From contig NZ_PNFF01000001.1 of assembly GCF_028888695.1 (NCBI RefSeq), forward strand, positions 1,063,501 to 1,127,500: a DNA stretch of 64,000 nucleotides, in the 5' to 3' direction. The notes beneath the pieces are model-generated. The model had not been told where the DNA came from. It did no database searches and saw only the letters and a list, made by a program, of their open reading frames with translations. Made by a program: the position numbers and the translations under genes. The stretch comes from Bacillus methanolicus. GTDB taxonomy: Bacteria; Bacillota; Bacilli; Bacillales; Cytobacillaceae. Positions 17,318-27,670 of this stretch are shown here, piece by piece (positions within the stretch are counted from its first letter, which is position 1; every line of letters begins with the position of its first letter).

Positions 17318-18598
17318 ATGAATTATACTCAAAATCGAAAAATCTCGCAAATCACACCATCAACATTAATAATCGGCATTGATATTGCCAAAGACAAACA
17401 CGTGGCACGGGCACAAGACGATCGAGGAATTGAATTTGGAAAACGCTTGATCTTTGAAAATCGCATACATGGTTTCCAAATGCTTTTAGATTGGGTGAAT
17501 CGACACCAAAAAGAAAATGATAAGAACCATGTGATTTTTGGGGTTGAACCAACCGGGCCTTACTGGTTAAATCTCGCTTATTTTCTTACCGCAAAGGGCT
17601 ATGACTTTGTGCTAGTCAATCCGATGCATGTAAAGAAAAGCAAAGAGCTTGATGACAACTCTCCAACAAAAAACGATACAAAAGACGCCAGAGTGATTGC
17701 ACAGCTGATTAAAGACGGCCGATACTCCGTACCAAATCTCTTAGACGGCATTTACGCGGAACTAAGAGAAGGCGTCAAAATAAGAGATCAGCTCACTCAA
17801 CAGCTTGCCATCACAGAAGGACGTATTCAAAATTTGATTCAACGTTATTTTCCGGAGTTTTTCGATGTTTTCGGGGATTGGGAAGGAAAAGCAGCTCTTT
17901 GCACGCTAAAACTGTTTCCATTTCCTTCTCAAATTAAAGAAATGACACCTGAAGAGATTCTCTCAAAGTGGAAGCCATTTGTACAACGAGGAGTTGGAAT
18001 GAAGCGAGCAACGAAACTAGTGGAAACGGCCAAAAAGAGCATTGGAATTCAAATCGGGATTCAGTTTGCCAAACGTGAAATGGAATATCTGATTGACCAA
18101 TATGAGCTTTATCAAACGCAGTTGGAAGAGTTGGATCAGGAGCTAGAAGCTCTTGTAGAAACGATCCCAGGTGCTAAGCAAATGATGAATATTTCTGGGT
18201 TAGGTGTTACAACAGTCGCTCTATTCTTCGCTGAAGTGGGTGATCTCACAAAGTACAGTCACCCTCAGCAATTAGTTAATCTGGCAGGCCTTTCATTACG
18301 TGAGCATAGTTCTGGAAAATTTAAAGGACAAACCAGAATAACGAAACGGGGACGAAGCAGGCTGCGTAAAGCTCTGTACCTAGCGATTCGGCCACTCGTT
18401 GCCCATAATCCAACTTTTAAAGCTTTACATCAATACTATACAAAACGATCTGAAAGGCCTTTAAAAAAGCAACAGTCTCTCATCGCTTTGTGTTGTAAGC
18501 TATTACGTGTCTTATTTGTCATTGGTCAAAAACAGTGTGAATTTGATGGTTCAAAATTATTGCAAGGCTTGCCTCAAATTACATTACAAGTTGCTTAA
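17318..18598 (+). CDS. IS110-family transposase (DEDD recombinase)
   Basis: 426 residues, GGAGGA before the ATG. N-terminal DEDD RuvC-like domain: 'IIGIDIAKDKHVARAQD' (first Asp), 'FGVEPTGPYWLNLAY' (Glu), 'DDNSPTKNDTKDARVIAQL' (Asp pair). C-terminal Transposase_20 domain: 'IPGAKQMMNISGLGVTTVALFFAEVGD' and 'NLAGLSLREHSSGKFKGQTRITKRGRSRLRKALY', with the conserved Ser nucleophile region. Such elements lack classic inverted repeats and, in family members studied, use a structured non-coding RNA to pick their sites. Intact. Confidence 0.93.
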   Translation: MNYTQNRKISQITPSTLIIGIDIAKDKHVARAQDDRGIEFGKRLIFENRIHGFQMLLDWVNRHQKENDKNHVIFGVEPTGPYWLNLAYFLTAKGYDFVLVNPMHVKKSKELDDNSPTKNDTKDARVIAQLIKDGRYSVPNLLDGIYAELREGVKIRDQLTQQLAITEGRIQNLIQRYFPEFFDVFGDWEGKAALCTLKLFPFPSQIKEMTPEEILSKWKPFVQRGVGMKRATKLVETAKKSIGIQIGIQFAKREMEYLIDQYELYQTQLEELDQELEALVETIPGAKQMMNISGLGVTTVALFFAEVGDLTKYSHPQQLVNLAGLSLREHSSGKFKGQTRITKRGRSRLRKALYLAIRPLVAHNPTFKALHQYYTKRSERPLKKQQSLIALCCKLLRVLFVIGQKQCEFDGSKLLQGLPQITLQVA

Positions 18599-18639
18599 AC
18601 CGATTTATTAACCAATTTGTTAATCAAATTACTATCGAA

Positions 18640-18890
18640 TACTTCAAGTATTTCTAAAGACAAACACCAATAGTGCCGAGTCGGAGTTTATTTTTACCAT
18701 ACGGGCTTATGACCCAGCTGAGGAGCTTATCCGACCTCCACCTCATGGATACGCAGGACGAAGGAATGTATGGATCCCAATCCGGTGATACATGGGAGGG
18801 TTAGCGACCGTGAGATGAGTGGAGATTTTGCGCACGGTCATAACTGTTATTACCAAACAATACCAGTTTGGTTGGTAGAATGGCCCCCCA
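18640..18890 (+). ncRNA. Candidate guide (bridge/seek-type) RNA in the IS110 3' non-coding end
   Basis: About 250 GC-richer bases with no gene, between the transposase and the IS66 element. Visible stems: GTCGGA with TCCGAC around a ~45-nt loop (18676-18732), and GACCGTG with CACGGTC around a 20-nt loop (near 18808-18841), plus AGCTGAGGAGCT inside the first. Two large loops held by stems is the layout described for IS110-family guide RNAs. The RNA limits and promoter are not determined. Confidence 0.45.
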
Positions 18891-19018
18891 TCTGTAAGAA
18901 ATTTAAATAAATTCAATTTATAACCATGATTTTCGGTGGATCAACTATTAGGTGTTAATGAAATTTAGAGAAAACGTGAGTATTCGGGAGAATTTTAAAG
19001 TATATAGAGGGAGGTTTT

Positions 19019-19339
19019 TTGATGTCAAAAGCAGAATTGCGAAAAGAATGGGAACTTCGGATCGCCGATTTTAGGAATAGTGGACAGACCCAATCCAAAT
19101 GGTGTGCAGACAATAATGTGAAACTTCATCAATTAAAATATTGGCTTAGAAAAATTGAAAACACGAATCGGATCTCAACACCGTCATCTAAATGGGTTTC
19201 AGTCACAATGGATGAACAATATAGCGAATCAAAAAACACCATACAGATTACTATAGGGCAAGCATCCATAGAGGTGAAACCAGGCTTCGACCCATCTTTC
19301 CTTGCGGATGTCGTAAGGACGTTGAGGTCGCTATGTTAA
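19019..19339 (+). CDS. tnpA: IS66-family accessory protein TnpA
   Basis: 106 residues behind GGGAGG. Small DNA-binding protein: 'RIADFRNSGQTQSKWCADNNVKLHQLKYWLRK' is the helix-turn-helix region of IS66 TnpA. Overlaps tnpB by seven bases. Needed with TnpB for transposition in studied IS66 elements. Confidence 0.85.
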   Translation: MMSKAELRKEWELRIADFRNSGQTQSKWCADNNVKLHQLKYWLRKIENTNRISTPSSKWVSVTMDEQYSESKNTIQITIGQASIEVKPGFDPSFLADVVRTLRSLC

Positions 19340-19689
19340 ACGAAACCATGATCACGAATGTTTATCTCGCTCGAGGGAGCACAGACTTGCGCAAATCCAT
19401 TGATGGCCTGGCTGCGTTGGTGAAAGAGGGTTTCGATTTAGATCCCTTTTCGCCTAGCTACTTTGTCTTTTGCAATCGCAATCGGGATAAACTGAAAATC
19501 CTTCATTGGGAGCACAACGGCTTCTGGCTCTATTATAGACGTTTAGAACAAGGAAAATTTCAATGGCCAACGGAAGAAAGTGATGCACCGCTAAAAATAA
19601 GCCGCCGCCAGCTTCGTTGGTTGCTTGATGGGCTTCCGCTTGAACAGCGCCAGGCTCATCCTGAAGTCACCGCAAGGACAGTTATCTAA
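19333..19689 (+). CDS. tnpB: IS66-family accessory protein TnpB
   Basis: 118 residues. 'VYLARGSTDLRKSIDGLAALV' and 'LFCNRNRDKLKILHWEHNGFWLYYRRLE'-like text (here 'VFCNRNRDKLKILHWEHNG') are the hallmark of the IS66 Orf2/TnpB family. Its biochemical role is not settled. Intact. Confidence 0.9.
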   Translation: MLNETMITNVYLARGSTDLRKSIDGLAALVKEGFDLDPFSPSYFVFCNRNRDKLKILHWEHNGFWLYYRRLEQGKFQWPTEESDAPLKISRRQLRWLLDGLPLEQRQAHPEVTARTVI

Positions 19690-19768
19690 AAAACATATTC
19701 TTTAAAATTTTTTATTTGCACACTCATTTTTAAAAGGAATGAATCATCATTTGTCGAATAGATAAAGT

Positions 19769-21352
19769 ATGAAAAAGACAACGAAAACACTCACCCAACC
19801 AACTGAATATTTTCAAAAGCGTTGTGAATCTCTTGAAAAGCAAGTGGCTGAACTTACTGCGAAACTGAAATGGTATGAGGAGCAGTTTCGCCTCAGCCAA
19901 AAAAGACGATTTGGCTCTTCAAGTGAAAAAACACATGCCGATCAATTAGAGCTTTCGCTCTTTAATGAAGCAGAGGTAGAAGCAGCCTCCGTTTTAGAGG
20001 AGCCTGCTTCTGAAACCATTACCTACCGTCGTCGTAAAAAACGTGGTCAACGTGAATCGATGCTGGAAGACCTGCCTACGGAAACGGTTGAATACCGTCT
20101 TTCCGCAGAAGAGCAGGTTTGTTCGTGTTGCGGTGGATCTTTACATGAAATGAGCACGGAAGTGCGTCAAGAAATCAAAGTCATTCCGGCTGAAGTAAAA
20201 GTGGTAAAGCATGTCCGTTATGTCTACGCCTGCCGCCGTTGTGAACATGAGGAGATCAATACCCCAATTGTGACAGCGTCTATGCCGGAGCCTGTCTATC
20301 CGGGCAGCTTAGCTTCCCCTTCAAGCATGGCGTATGTGATGTGCCAAAAATATGTGGAAGGGCTGCCTCTTTATCGACAAGAAAAGCAGTTTGAACGACT
20401 TGGGTTTACTTTATCCCGGCAGACAATGGCGAACTGGATGATCTATGGCGCAGATCAGTGGCTGCGTTTAATTTATGATCGGATGAAGGATCATTTACTC
20501 AAACAGGATATTCTCCATGCGGATGAAACCACTTTACAGGTGCTCCATGAACCGGGCCGAAAGGCCACATCCACTTCGTATATGTGGCTTTATCGCACAG
20601 GAAGAGAAGGTCCGCCGATTACTCTTTATGATTACCAACAGACACGGGGAAAGGAACATCCTCGCAAGTTTCTGAATGGTTTCAAGGGCTACCTTCATGT
20701 GGACGGCTACTCGGGTTATCAAGGGCTTCCTCATGTAACCCTGGTCGGTTGTTGGGCGCATGCAAGGCGCAAGTTTGATGAGGCCTTAAAGGCTCTGCCG
20801 GCTTCAAAGCAACCAGCTCCGGTAGCTGCCAAGGAAGGGCTCGATTTTTGTAACCGACTTTTTGCGATAGAGCGTGACTTAAAGGATTCAACCCCTGAAG
20901 AACGCTATCAAAGTCGTTTGGAACGCAGCCAGCCAGTGCTGGAGGCTTTTTCAGCATGGCTTAAAACTCAACAACCAAAAGTTCTCCCAAAAAGCGCCCT
21001 AGGCCAAGCAATCCAATATTGCCTGAACCAATGGGATAAATTAGTGGGCTTTTTAAAAGATGGCCGTTTAGAAATCGATAATAACCGCAGCGAACGTTCG
21101 ATCAAGCCATTTGTCATTGGCCGGAAAAATTGGCTGTTTGCCAATACCACCCGAGGCGCTAGGGCCAGTGCGACAATATACAGTTTGATTGAGACAGCTA
21201 AAGAGAATAACTTAAATCCATTTACCTATCTCACTTATCTCTTTGAGAAATTACCAAACATGGATACCAAAGATAAAGATGCCTTGGATCAATTAATGCC
21301 TTGGTCATCAACCATCCCCTTAGTTTGTCGAGTGTTTAAAAAGAATACCTAA
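19769..21352 (+). CDS. tnpC: IS66-family transposase TnpC
   Basis: 527 residues. An N-terminal coiled coil ('[20 protein letters not shown]'), then a zinc-finger-like Cys pair '[12 protein letters not shown]' and '[10 protein letters not shown]', and a DDE core with '[12 protein letters not shown]' (first Asp), '[13 protein letters not shown]' (second Asp) and '[20 protein letters not shown]' (catalytic Glu region). A small IS66_C-like domain ends the protein. Complete, may be active. Confidence 0.93.
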   Translation: MKKTTKTLTQPTEYFQKRCESLEKQVAELTAKLKWYEEQFRLSQKRRFGSSSEKTHADQLELSLFNEAEVEAASVLEEPASETITYRRRKKRGQRESMLEDLPTETVEYRLSAEEQVCSCCGGSLHEMSTEVRQEIKVIPAEVKVVKHVRYVYACRRCEHEEINTPIVTASMPEPVYPGSLASPSSMAYVMCQKYVEGLPLYRQEKQFERLGFTLSRQTMANWMIYGADQWLRLIYDRMKDHLLKQDILHADETTLQVLHEPGRKATSTSYMWLYRTGREGPPITLYDYQQTRGKEHPRKFLNGFKGYLHVDGYSGYQGLPHVTLVGCWAHARRKFDEALKALPASKQPAPVAAKEGLDFCNRLFAIERDLKDSTPEERYQSRLERSQPVLEAFSAWLKTQQPKVLPKSALGQAIQYCLNQWDKLVGFLKDGRLEIDNNRSERSIKPFVIGRKNWLFANTTRGARASATIYSLIETAKENNLNPFTYLTYLFEKLPNMDTKDKDALDQLMPWSSTIPLVCRVFKKNT

Positions 21353-21429
21353 ATCATAACGAAATCCCCATCTATTTTTTAGGTGGGGATTATTTGACGC
21401 TTACACCGAAACCGGATAAAAAATATATT

Positions 21430-24400
21430 ATTTCAATCCACGCACTCATATAGAGTGCGACGGTTCAAACATGTTTTAAAAGTGCTGCTAGAAAAATTTC
21501 AATCCACGCACTCATATAGAGTGCGACACTCTATTCAAATTACAAAGATTAGAAATAAATCAATTTCAATCCACGCACTCATATAGAGTGCGACAGCTAG
21601 CTCCGTACCTAACTTCTACTTCTCTGGTAATTTCAATCCACGCACTCATATAGAGTGCGACACCAATAGGAATATGAAAATATAACTATTTAGAAGAATT
21701 TCAATCCACGCACTCATATAGAGTGCGACAGCAAAAACGGCAGCAGGCCGAGATCGCCTTACAATTTCAATCCACGCACTCATATAGAGTGCGACTTCAC
21801 CATTTCAAATGGAATAGCAGCACATCTTGTATTTCAATCCACGCACTCATATAGAGTGCGACGGCCAAATTATCTCTGGAATGTCCAGGGATGATTACAT
21901 TTCAATCCACGCACTCATATAGAGTGCGACGGGAGACGGTGATCCTGATATTCCTAATCGTGATCCATTTCAATCCACGCACTCATATAGAGTGCGACTG
22001 ATTCTCCGTTTCAGACTGGTGACTTCGCAGATATTTCAATCCACGCACTCATATAGAGTGCGACTGCGGTGGCGTCACAATTGGAAGTATGGCGGGCTAT
22101 TTCAATCCACGCACTCATATAGAGTGCGACATCTTGAAAAGGCAAATGAGAGTCTTGTAGAAACATTTCAATCCACGCACTCATATAGAGTGCGACTGCG
22201 ATCTTTTGGGGGTTGGTCGAGAGCGTTTTAAATTTCAATCCACGCACTCATATAGAGTGCGACTGCGATCTTTTGGGGGTTGGTCGAGAGCGTTTTAAAT
22301 TTCAATCCACGCACTCATATAGAGTGCGACGTTAGATCAAGATTCAAAGACGCAATAGAAATAAAATTTCAATCCACGCACTCATATAGAGTGCGACGAC
22401 ATCAGCAAATATACAAAGTCATGCGTTATTTGATTTCAATCCACGCACTCATATAGAGTGCGACCTTTATTCAGGACAGTGCAGGTGTATCTATCGATAT
22501 TTCAATCCACGCACTCATATAGAGTGCGACATTAACTGTTGGCCAGCGTGTTCTGTTTGAGATTGAAATTTCAATCCACGCACTCATATAGAGTGCGACT
22601 AATCAGGTGCGCACCGTAATGGTCAGGAAAGGGATTTCAATCCACGCACTCATATAGAGTGCGACCACAATGACAGCGTCATTTATGCTGTGCAATCTTG
22701 TATTTCAATCCACGCACTCATATAGAGTGCGACTGAGTGCCACGTTCCTCTAAACAAGCGTAACTGTCTATTTCAATCCACGCACTCATATAGAGTGCGA
22801 CATATTCTTTGTTTCCATCCTTCTTGACTACCACAAATTTCAATCCACGCACTCATATAGAGTGCGACTATTGTTTTAAAGTTACTTGATTTTTCAATAT
22901 ATATTTCAATCCACGCACTCATATAGAGTGCGACTTATACTCTTCAATACCGTGCAACTCACTTATTAATTTCAATCCACGCACTCATATAGAGTGCGAC
23001 GCTGCATACCCATTTCAAACTCACTCTCAAATGAATTTCAATCCACGCACTCATATAGAGTGCGACCTTGGGCTTCTTCTACTGCTGCAGCAAGCGTAAT
23101 TTCAATCCACGCACTCATATAGAGTGCGACATCAAATTGTTGAGGCAAAAATTGAAAGGCATAGATTTCAATCCACGCACTCATATAGAGTGCGACATGT
23201 TTATTGGGATAAAATGAATTTTGTAATAGACATTTCAATCCACGCACTCATATAGAGTGCGACACTTGCCATTTTTCCCGACTTGGCTTAACTCTCTATT
23301 TCAATCCACGCACTCATATAGAGTGCGACCAACGCTGCCTTTGATGCTCTTAAAGAGCTTAAGATTTCAATCCACGCACTCATATAGAGTGCGACGATTA
23401 CCCTCGCGATCCTTCTTTACCGGCAGGAATTTCAATCCACGCACTCATATAGAGTGCGACGTTATTTGTGCATGAGTGTTACCTTTGTAATCTTGTATTT
23501 CAATCCACGCACTCATATAGAGTGCGACTCGGCTGTAGTAAACTGAAACTCGTAAACTTCTATTTCAATCCACGCACTCATATAGAGTGCGACTCGCGTG
23601 CTTAATCTGGTTTTTGCTTCAACCAGTATTTCAATCCACGCACTCATATAGAGTGCGACGATTTACCATTTTGAGGTGGTCGCTATGAGATGGATTTCAA
23701 TCCACGCACTCATATAGAGTGCGACAAGGTTACTTACAAAATAATGTCTATCAACCTTTATTTCAATCCACGCACTCATATAGAGTGCGACCGGAGTAGA
23801 CGGGAAAATTCAAACTCGATCTTATATTTCAATCCACGCACTCATATAGAGTGCGACTTACAGAAAGCTATATAGATCAGTTAGAAGAATTATTTCAATC
23901 CACGCACTCATATAGAGTGCGACGTCCGATTTTTAATCGGTATTTTATGTTCTTTAAATTTCAATCCACGCACTCATATAGAGTGCGACATGATTGCAGA
24001 GCGTGCTGCTCTTGATATCGAAATTTCAATCCACGCACTCATATAGAGTGCGACTTGTGAGCATTTTCTTTTTGGGTTTCCAAGTCTTATTTCAATCCAC
24101 GCACTCATATAGAGTGCGACTTGACACAGCTACTTGGGGTCTAGCTCTATGGGAATTTCAATCCACGCACTCATATAGAGTGCGACATTTAGTTGCCTAT
24201 TCTGTTTTTGATTCCGTAAAAATTTCAATCCACGCACTCATATAGAGTGCGACCACAAACAGTACAATGAAACATTTGATCGGTTAATTTCAATCCACGC
24301 ACTCATATAGAGTGCGACGCCTTCCGTATCAAAATTCTTGAAGCCCATTTTCTTATTTCAATCCACGCACTCATATAGAGTGCGACTGTTTCGCTGATAC

Positions 24401-24650
24401 AAGGTCTACTTCTGTAAACATTTCAATCCACGCACTCATATAGAGTGCGACGACATGCGATAACGCACATGATATAGTTAAATCAAATTTCAATCCACGC
24501 ACTCATATAGAGTGCGACCCTATCCCGACTAGGATTGTCAAGGGGGAGTCTTATTTCAATCCACGCACTCATATAGAGTGCGACTTGCTGGGTACTTTGC
24601 CCATTAATACATATTATTATTTCAATCCACGCACTCATATAGAGTGCGAC
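21430..24650 (-). CRISPR. Type I-C CRISPR array, 49 repeats and 48 spacers
   Basis: By hand count, 49 copies of a 32-bp repeat which I read as identical; on the transcribed minus strand it begins GTCGCACTC and ends GTGCGTGGATTGAAAT, the type I-C form with a short hairpin (GCACTC/GAGTGC). Spacers are 32-37 bp, mostly 34-35. The leader is on the cas2 side (24651-24817), so the newest spacer is at 24585-24618 and the oldest at 21462-21495. Spacers 12 and 13 (counted from 21430) are identical. The leader-distal repeat is not degenerate and IS66 sits 25 bp beyond it. Confidence 0.98.
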
Positions 24651-24817
24651 AGCGGTATTTGACCAAAATAACCGTAAATTCACGTCATTTTGATCAAAAA
24701 TTCGCTATTTCTTTATTAACATAAAGAATTTTTGTAATTAAATACCAAATATTGTAATAATGAGGTAAAATTCAGGTGCGAATGAATCGGTGATTTTATG
24801 TGAGCTTTACATTCGCA
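24651..24817 (-). promoter_or_regulatory. CRISPR leader
   Basis: AT-rich 167 bp between the cas2 stop and the first leader-side repeat. It should carry the array promoter and the signals for spacer integration. A possible weak promoter on the minus strand is TTGGTA with TATGTT 19 bases further. A 9-bp inverted repeat, GTGCGAATG/CATTCGCAC (24776-24784 and 24810-24818), lies next to cas2. Confidence 0.75.
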
Positions 24818-25108
24818 CTAAAAAATTAAAGGTCCCTCTAAATCAACTGATGGTTTTACACCAATATGTTCCACTTTCGACTTATAATTATTTCCTAACT
24901 GATAGAACCTTAGACTATCCTGTTCTTCATCAATAATTTCGGCAAGTTCTATTTTTAAAGCAGCAAATTGAGCGGCATCTACTACACATTCAAATACGGA
25001 ATTTTGAACTCTCTGTCCATAGTTTTGACACACTTTTGCCACTTTCCTCAGCCTTTTTTGTCCTGAGCTGCCTGAAGTGCTTACATCATACGTAATTAAC
25101 ACTAACAA
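24818..25108 (-). CDS. cas2: CRISPR-associated endonuclease Cas2 (type I-C)
   Basis: 96 residues: ferredoxin-like fold starting 'MLVLITYDVSTSGSSGQKRLRKVAKVC', with the conserved Asp in 'TYDVS', then 'YGQRVQNSVFECVVD'. It forms the integration complex with Cas1, acting mainly as a dimeric scaffold. Last cas gene, 9 nt after cas1, next to the leader. Confidence 0.97.
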   Translation of the reverse strand: MLVLITYDVSTSGSSGQKRLRKVAKVCQNYGQRVQNSVFECVVDAAQFAALKIELAEIIDEEQDSLRFYQLGNNYKSKVEHIGVKPSVDLEGPLIF

Positions 25109-25117
25109 ATATTACAC

Positions 25118-26149
25118 CTACTTCCATAAGAAAGGTGGGTATTCATCCAGGTCATTGCGTAAATGGCGAGCTAAAAGCAATGCTTGTGCATGTGGTATTA
25201 ATCCCCAAGAAATTTTTTCGCCGAGATACGGATGAGTAATTTTTTCTTGCTTTTTATTTTGCCAAGCCGCTAAAAATTTCTTTCGAGCCTCATCCGTCAT
25301 GATAACAGCCCCATTTTCCTTTTTCAGAAAATCGTCTTTGTTTATGACTTTTTTATTGATTAATGATAAGACAAATCGATCGGCATAAACTCCCCGCAGC
25401 TCTTCCATAACATCCAAAGCTAAAGAAGCTCTACCGGGTCGATCCCGATGCAAAAATCCTACATATGCATCGAGCCCAACACCTTCTAACGCAGATGCCA
25501 TATCATTGGCTAATAACGTATAAGCAAATGAAAGCATGGCATTCACGTTATCTAACGGAGGTCTCCGCGAACGGGTGTGAAAATAAAAATCATTTTTTTG
25601 CTGTAAAATCATCTGATTAAATAATTGATTGTAGCATGTGGCGGCTTGTCCTTCCAATCCTCTTAATCTTTCTAAATCCTCACATTTTCTTACTTCAAAA
25701 ATAATGGATGATAAAGATTGTGACACTTCTTTAAATTGAGCCACATCAATTCGTAACGGATAATCTCTTGTCATCCTTTCAATCATCCATTTTTGATTGT
25801 AAATTTTACCGATAATAAAATTCCGGGCAATTCTTGCGGACATGACTTCATCATCAGAAATCCGATATTGTTTCTTTCTTAGAACGACATTCCCCTTACT
25901 TTTACCGATCACTCTTGCAAGAAATCGGCCATTCATTGTGAAAAAGACTAATGAAATATTTCTATCCGCACAATACCCCATTAGAGATGGACTTGCACCT
26001 GTATAACCGAAAGAAACGATCGATTCTAAATTATGAAGCGGCAGCCTGCCCAACTTTTGATCATCCTTCAAAAGGACGATATTATCTCCATCTAACGATA
26101 AATAAACGTCTGGTTGAGTGATAAATAATGTATTCAGAAGTTTTTTCAT
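25118..26149 (-). CDS. cas1: CRISPR-associated endonuclease/integrase Cas1 (type I-C)
   Basis: 343 residues. N-terminal beta domain 'DVYLSLDGDNIVLLKDDQKLGRLPLHNLESIVSFG'. Catalytic residues sit in 'LRGLEGQAATCYNQLF' (Glu), 'YVGFLHRDRPGRASLALDVMEELR' (His and following acidic pair). Metal-dependent integrase that inserts spacers at the leader-repeat junction. Overlaps cas4 by four bases. Confidence 0.97.
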   Translation of the reverse strand: MKKLLNTLFITQPDVYLSLDGDNIVLLKDDQKLGRLPLHNLESIVSFGYTGASPSLMGYCADRNISLVFFTMNGRFLARVIGKSKGNVVLRKKQYRISDDEVMSARIARNFIIGKIYNQKWMIERMTRDYPLRIDVAQFKEVSQSLSSIIFEVRKCEDLERLRGLEGQAATCYNQLFNQMILQQKNDFYFHTRSRRPPLDNVNAMLSFAYTLLANDMASALEGVGLDAYVGFLHRDRPGRASLALDVMEELRGVYADRFVLSLINKKVINKDDFLKKENGAVIMTDEARKKFLAAWQNKKQEKITHPYLGEKISWGLIPHAQALLLARHLRNDLDEYPPFLWK

Positions 26150-26814
26150 TCATTGATCTTTCCTTCAATGTAACTTTTTACAGATCTTTTTACCATTAAT
26201 TTCGGTAAACATATATTTTGAAGGGAGCAGTTTTTACAAAAAGCACCTGTCTTTACTTTAGGTGTATATCTGCGCTTATAATAATCTTGCATTTCTTCGA
26301 CAATTGACCTTACCTTGTTTTTATTATTTTCTGTCAGCGGTACTTCCACTCTATGTTTGATTTCGTTGTAAAATACATAACCTTTATCAATTTCACAGAG
26401 CAGCATTTCCTCTAAACACATTGCTTGCGCAGTTAATTGTAAAACGTCAGCATCATTTATTTTCGGTTTCCCCCGTTTATATTCAATAGGATAGGCTACA
26501 TATTTTCCTTCCGCACCGTATATTTCAACACCGTTATCATCTTGAACAAACTCAACGACATCACAAATACCCGTTATTTTCAATTCTGTTGATTTTACAG
26601 GCATGGCGCGAACAATCAGTTTATTCCCGCGCTTTTCTCGCTTAAATGACTTGTCCGCATTTCGATGGAGATATTGTCCTTCAATGGTTCTGACGTTTTC
26701 TTCCCATTGTTGTTCAATATGGATAAGAGCCCATTGACGTTTACAAAATTGAAAGTGCTGAATACCCGACAGCATCAGATATTCAGTTTCGTCTTCATAT
26801 CCCATCAATAACAT
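26146..26814 (-). CDS. cas4: CRISPR-associated exonuclease Cas4 (type I-C)
   Basis: 222 residues (or 219 from the second ATG at 26805). RecB-like nuclease: 'YEDETEYLMLSGIQHFQFCKRQWALIHIEQQW' (first Cys), the nuclease core 'YPIEYKRGKPK' (E-x-K) and three C-terminal Cys in 'GAFCKNCSLQNICLPKL', which with the first bind an Fe-S cluster. It trims prespacers with the right PAM for Cas1-Cas2. Overlaps both cas7 and cas1. Confidence 0.95.
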   Translation of the reverse strand: MLLMGYEDETEYLMLSGIQHFQFCKRQWALIHIEQQWEENVRTIEGQYLHRNADKSFKREKRGNKLIVRAMPVKSTELKITGICDVVEFVQDDNGVEIYGAEGKYVAYPIEYKRGKPKINDADVLQLTAQAMCLEEMLLCEIDKGYVFYNEIKHRVEVPLTENNKNKVRSIVEEMQDYYKRRYTPKVKTGAFCKNCSLQNICLPKLMVKRSVKSYIEGKINE

Positions 26815-27661
26815 CCACTTTTAAACCTTCCAATTCATCTAAAGTAATCGTATAATCGTTAATTGATTTTGGTTCTTCCACATTTCGTTTAATTTTTAAT
26901 AATCGGTGTACTTTTGCGGAGGAATATTGACCCAATTTGGAATTATGCTCCCACCAGTAAACCTTATGAACCTCCATGCTTCCTTCAGGTCTGGCTGCCG
27001 ATGAATCATTTTCGAACAATGTCACGAGTGCCTGTTTAATTTTTTCCGCATCTTCTTTTGTAAATCCCGTTTTTTCAGCCAACTGGGTATTGATGCTGCC
27101 GTAAAAAACATAAACCCCAAAGTCTACACGGTGTTTCATCCCCATCGTATCTGACCCTTTATCCTTACCAGGCTCTGAATTCACACTTTTCGTAATTTGC
27201 ATACTGGTAATATCAATTGGATCCACACTTGTTGCTGTATGGATGGACACCGGTCCTCTTACGCCAGCGGAAACTCCTTTATTTCCTGAACCTTTGAAGG
27301 CGAAAACTTGGCCAAAACTGCGCACATCGATCCATTCTTTACAAGCAATTGCTGCAAAATCATCGCTAGATCTATCTTTCGATTTTAATATTTTTTCAAG
27401 TTTAGGATTAGCCTCAGCCCTCTCCCTTAAACTATTATATGAATCTATTTTCCTGTCATTGGATTGAACAAAAATAGCTTCCCCCATATCTTGCAAGCGA
27501 TTTCTTATTTTACGTTTTATTGCTACATCTGAAATTTCACCATGTCCATCATAATTTTGTCTCGGACGATTTCCATTTAAGGGATCCCCATTTGGATTGG
27601 CTTTTGTAACCGATAATACAACAGCGAAATCAATTTTATGATCTAAAATGGTCATATTCAT
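26795..27661 (-). CDS. cas7: Cascade backbone protein Cas7 (Csd2)
   Basis: 288 residues: 'IDFAVVLSVTKANPNGDPLNGNRPRQNYDGHGEISDVAIKRKIRNRL' region typical of Csd2/Cas7c; RRM-type RNA-binding fold. Several copies coat the crRNA spacer. The last 20 bases overlap cas4. 9 nt after cas8c. Confidence 0.96.
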   Translation of the reverse strand: MNMTILDHKIDFAVVLSVTKANPNGDPLNGNRPRQNYDGHGEISDVAIKRKIRNRLQDMGEAIFVQSNDRKIDSYNSLRERAEANPKLEKILKSKDRSSDDFAAIACKEWIDVRSFGQVFAFKGSGNKGVSAGVRGPVSIHTATSVDPIDITSMQITKSVNSEPGKDKGSDTMGMKHRVDFGVYVFYGSINTQLAEKTGFTKEDAEKIKQALVTLFENDSSAARPEGSMEVHKVYWWEHNSKLGQYSSAKVHRLLKIKRNVEEPKSINDYTITLDELEGLKVDVIDGI

Positions 27662-27670
27662 TACCCCTTT

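Larger units (their letters stand above)
18894..21404 (+). mobile_element. IS66-family insertion sequence (tnpA, tnpB, tnpC)
   Basis: Three genes in the standard order. The right end ...GACGCTTAC (ending 21404) is the typical IS66 terminus (GTAAGCGTC inverted). The left end is placed at GTAAG (18894), ~125 bp before tnpA, but resemblance beyond those five bases is poor and no 8-bp target duplication is visible, so the left limit is uncertain. The right end lies 25 bp from the first CRISPR repeat. Confidence 0.7.

Noticed and set aside
21992-24683. Several open frames encoding a repeated peptide (FQSTHSYRVR or ALYMSAWIEI)
   Set aside because: They are translations of the CRISPR repeats in different frames and have no start signals.
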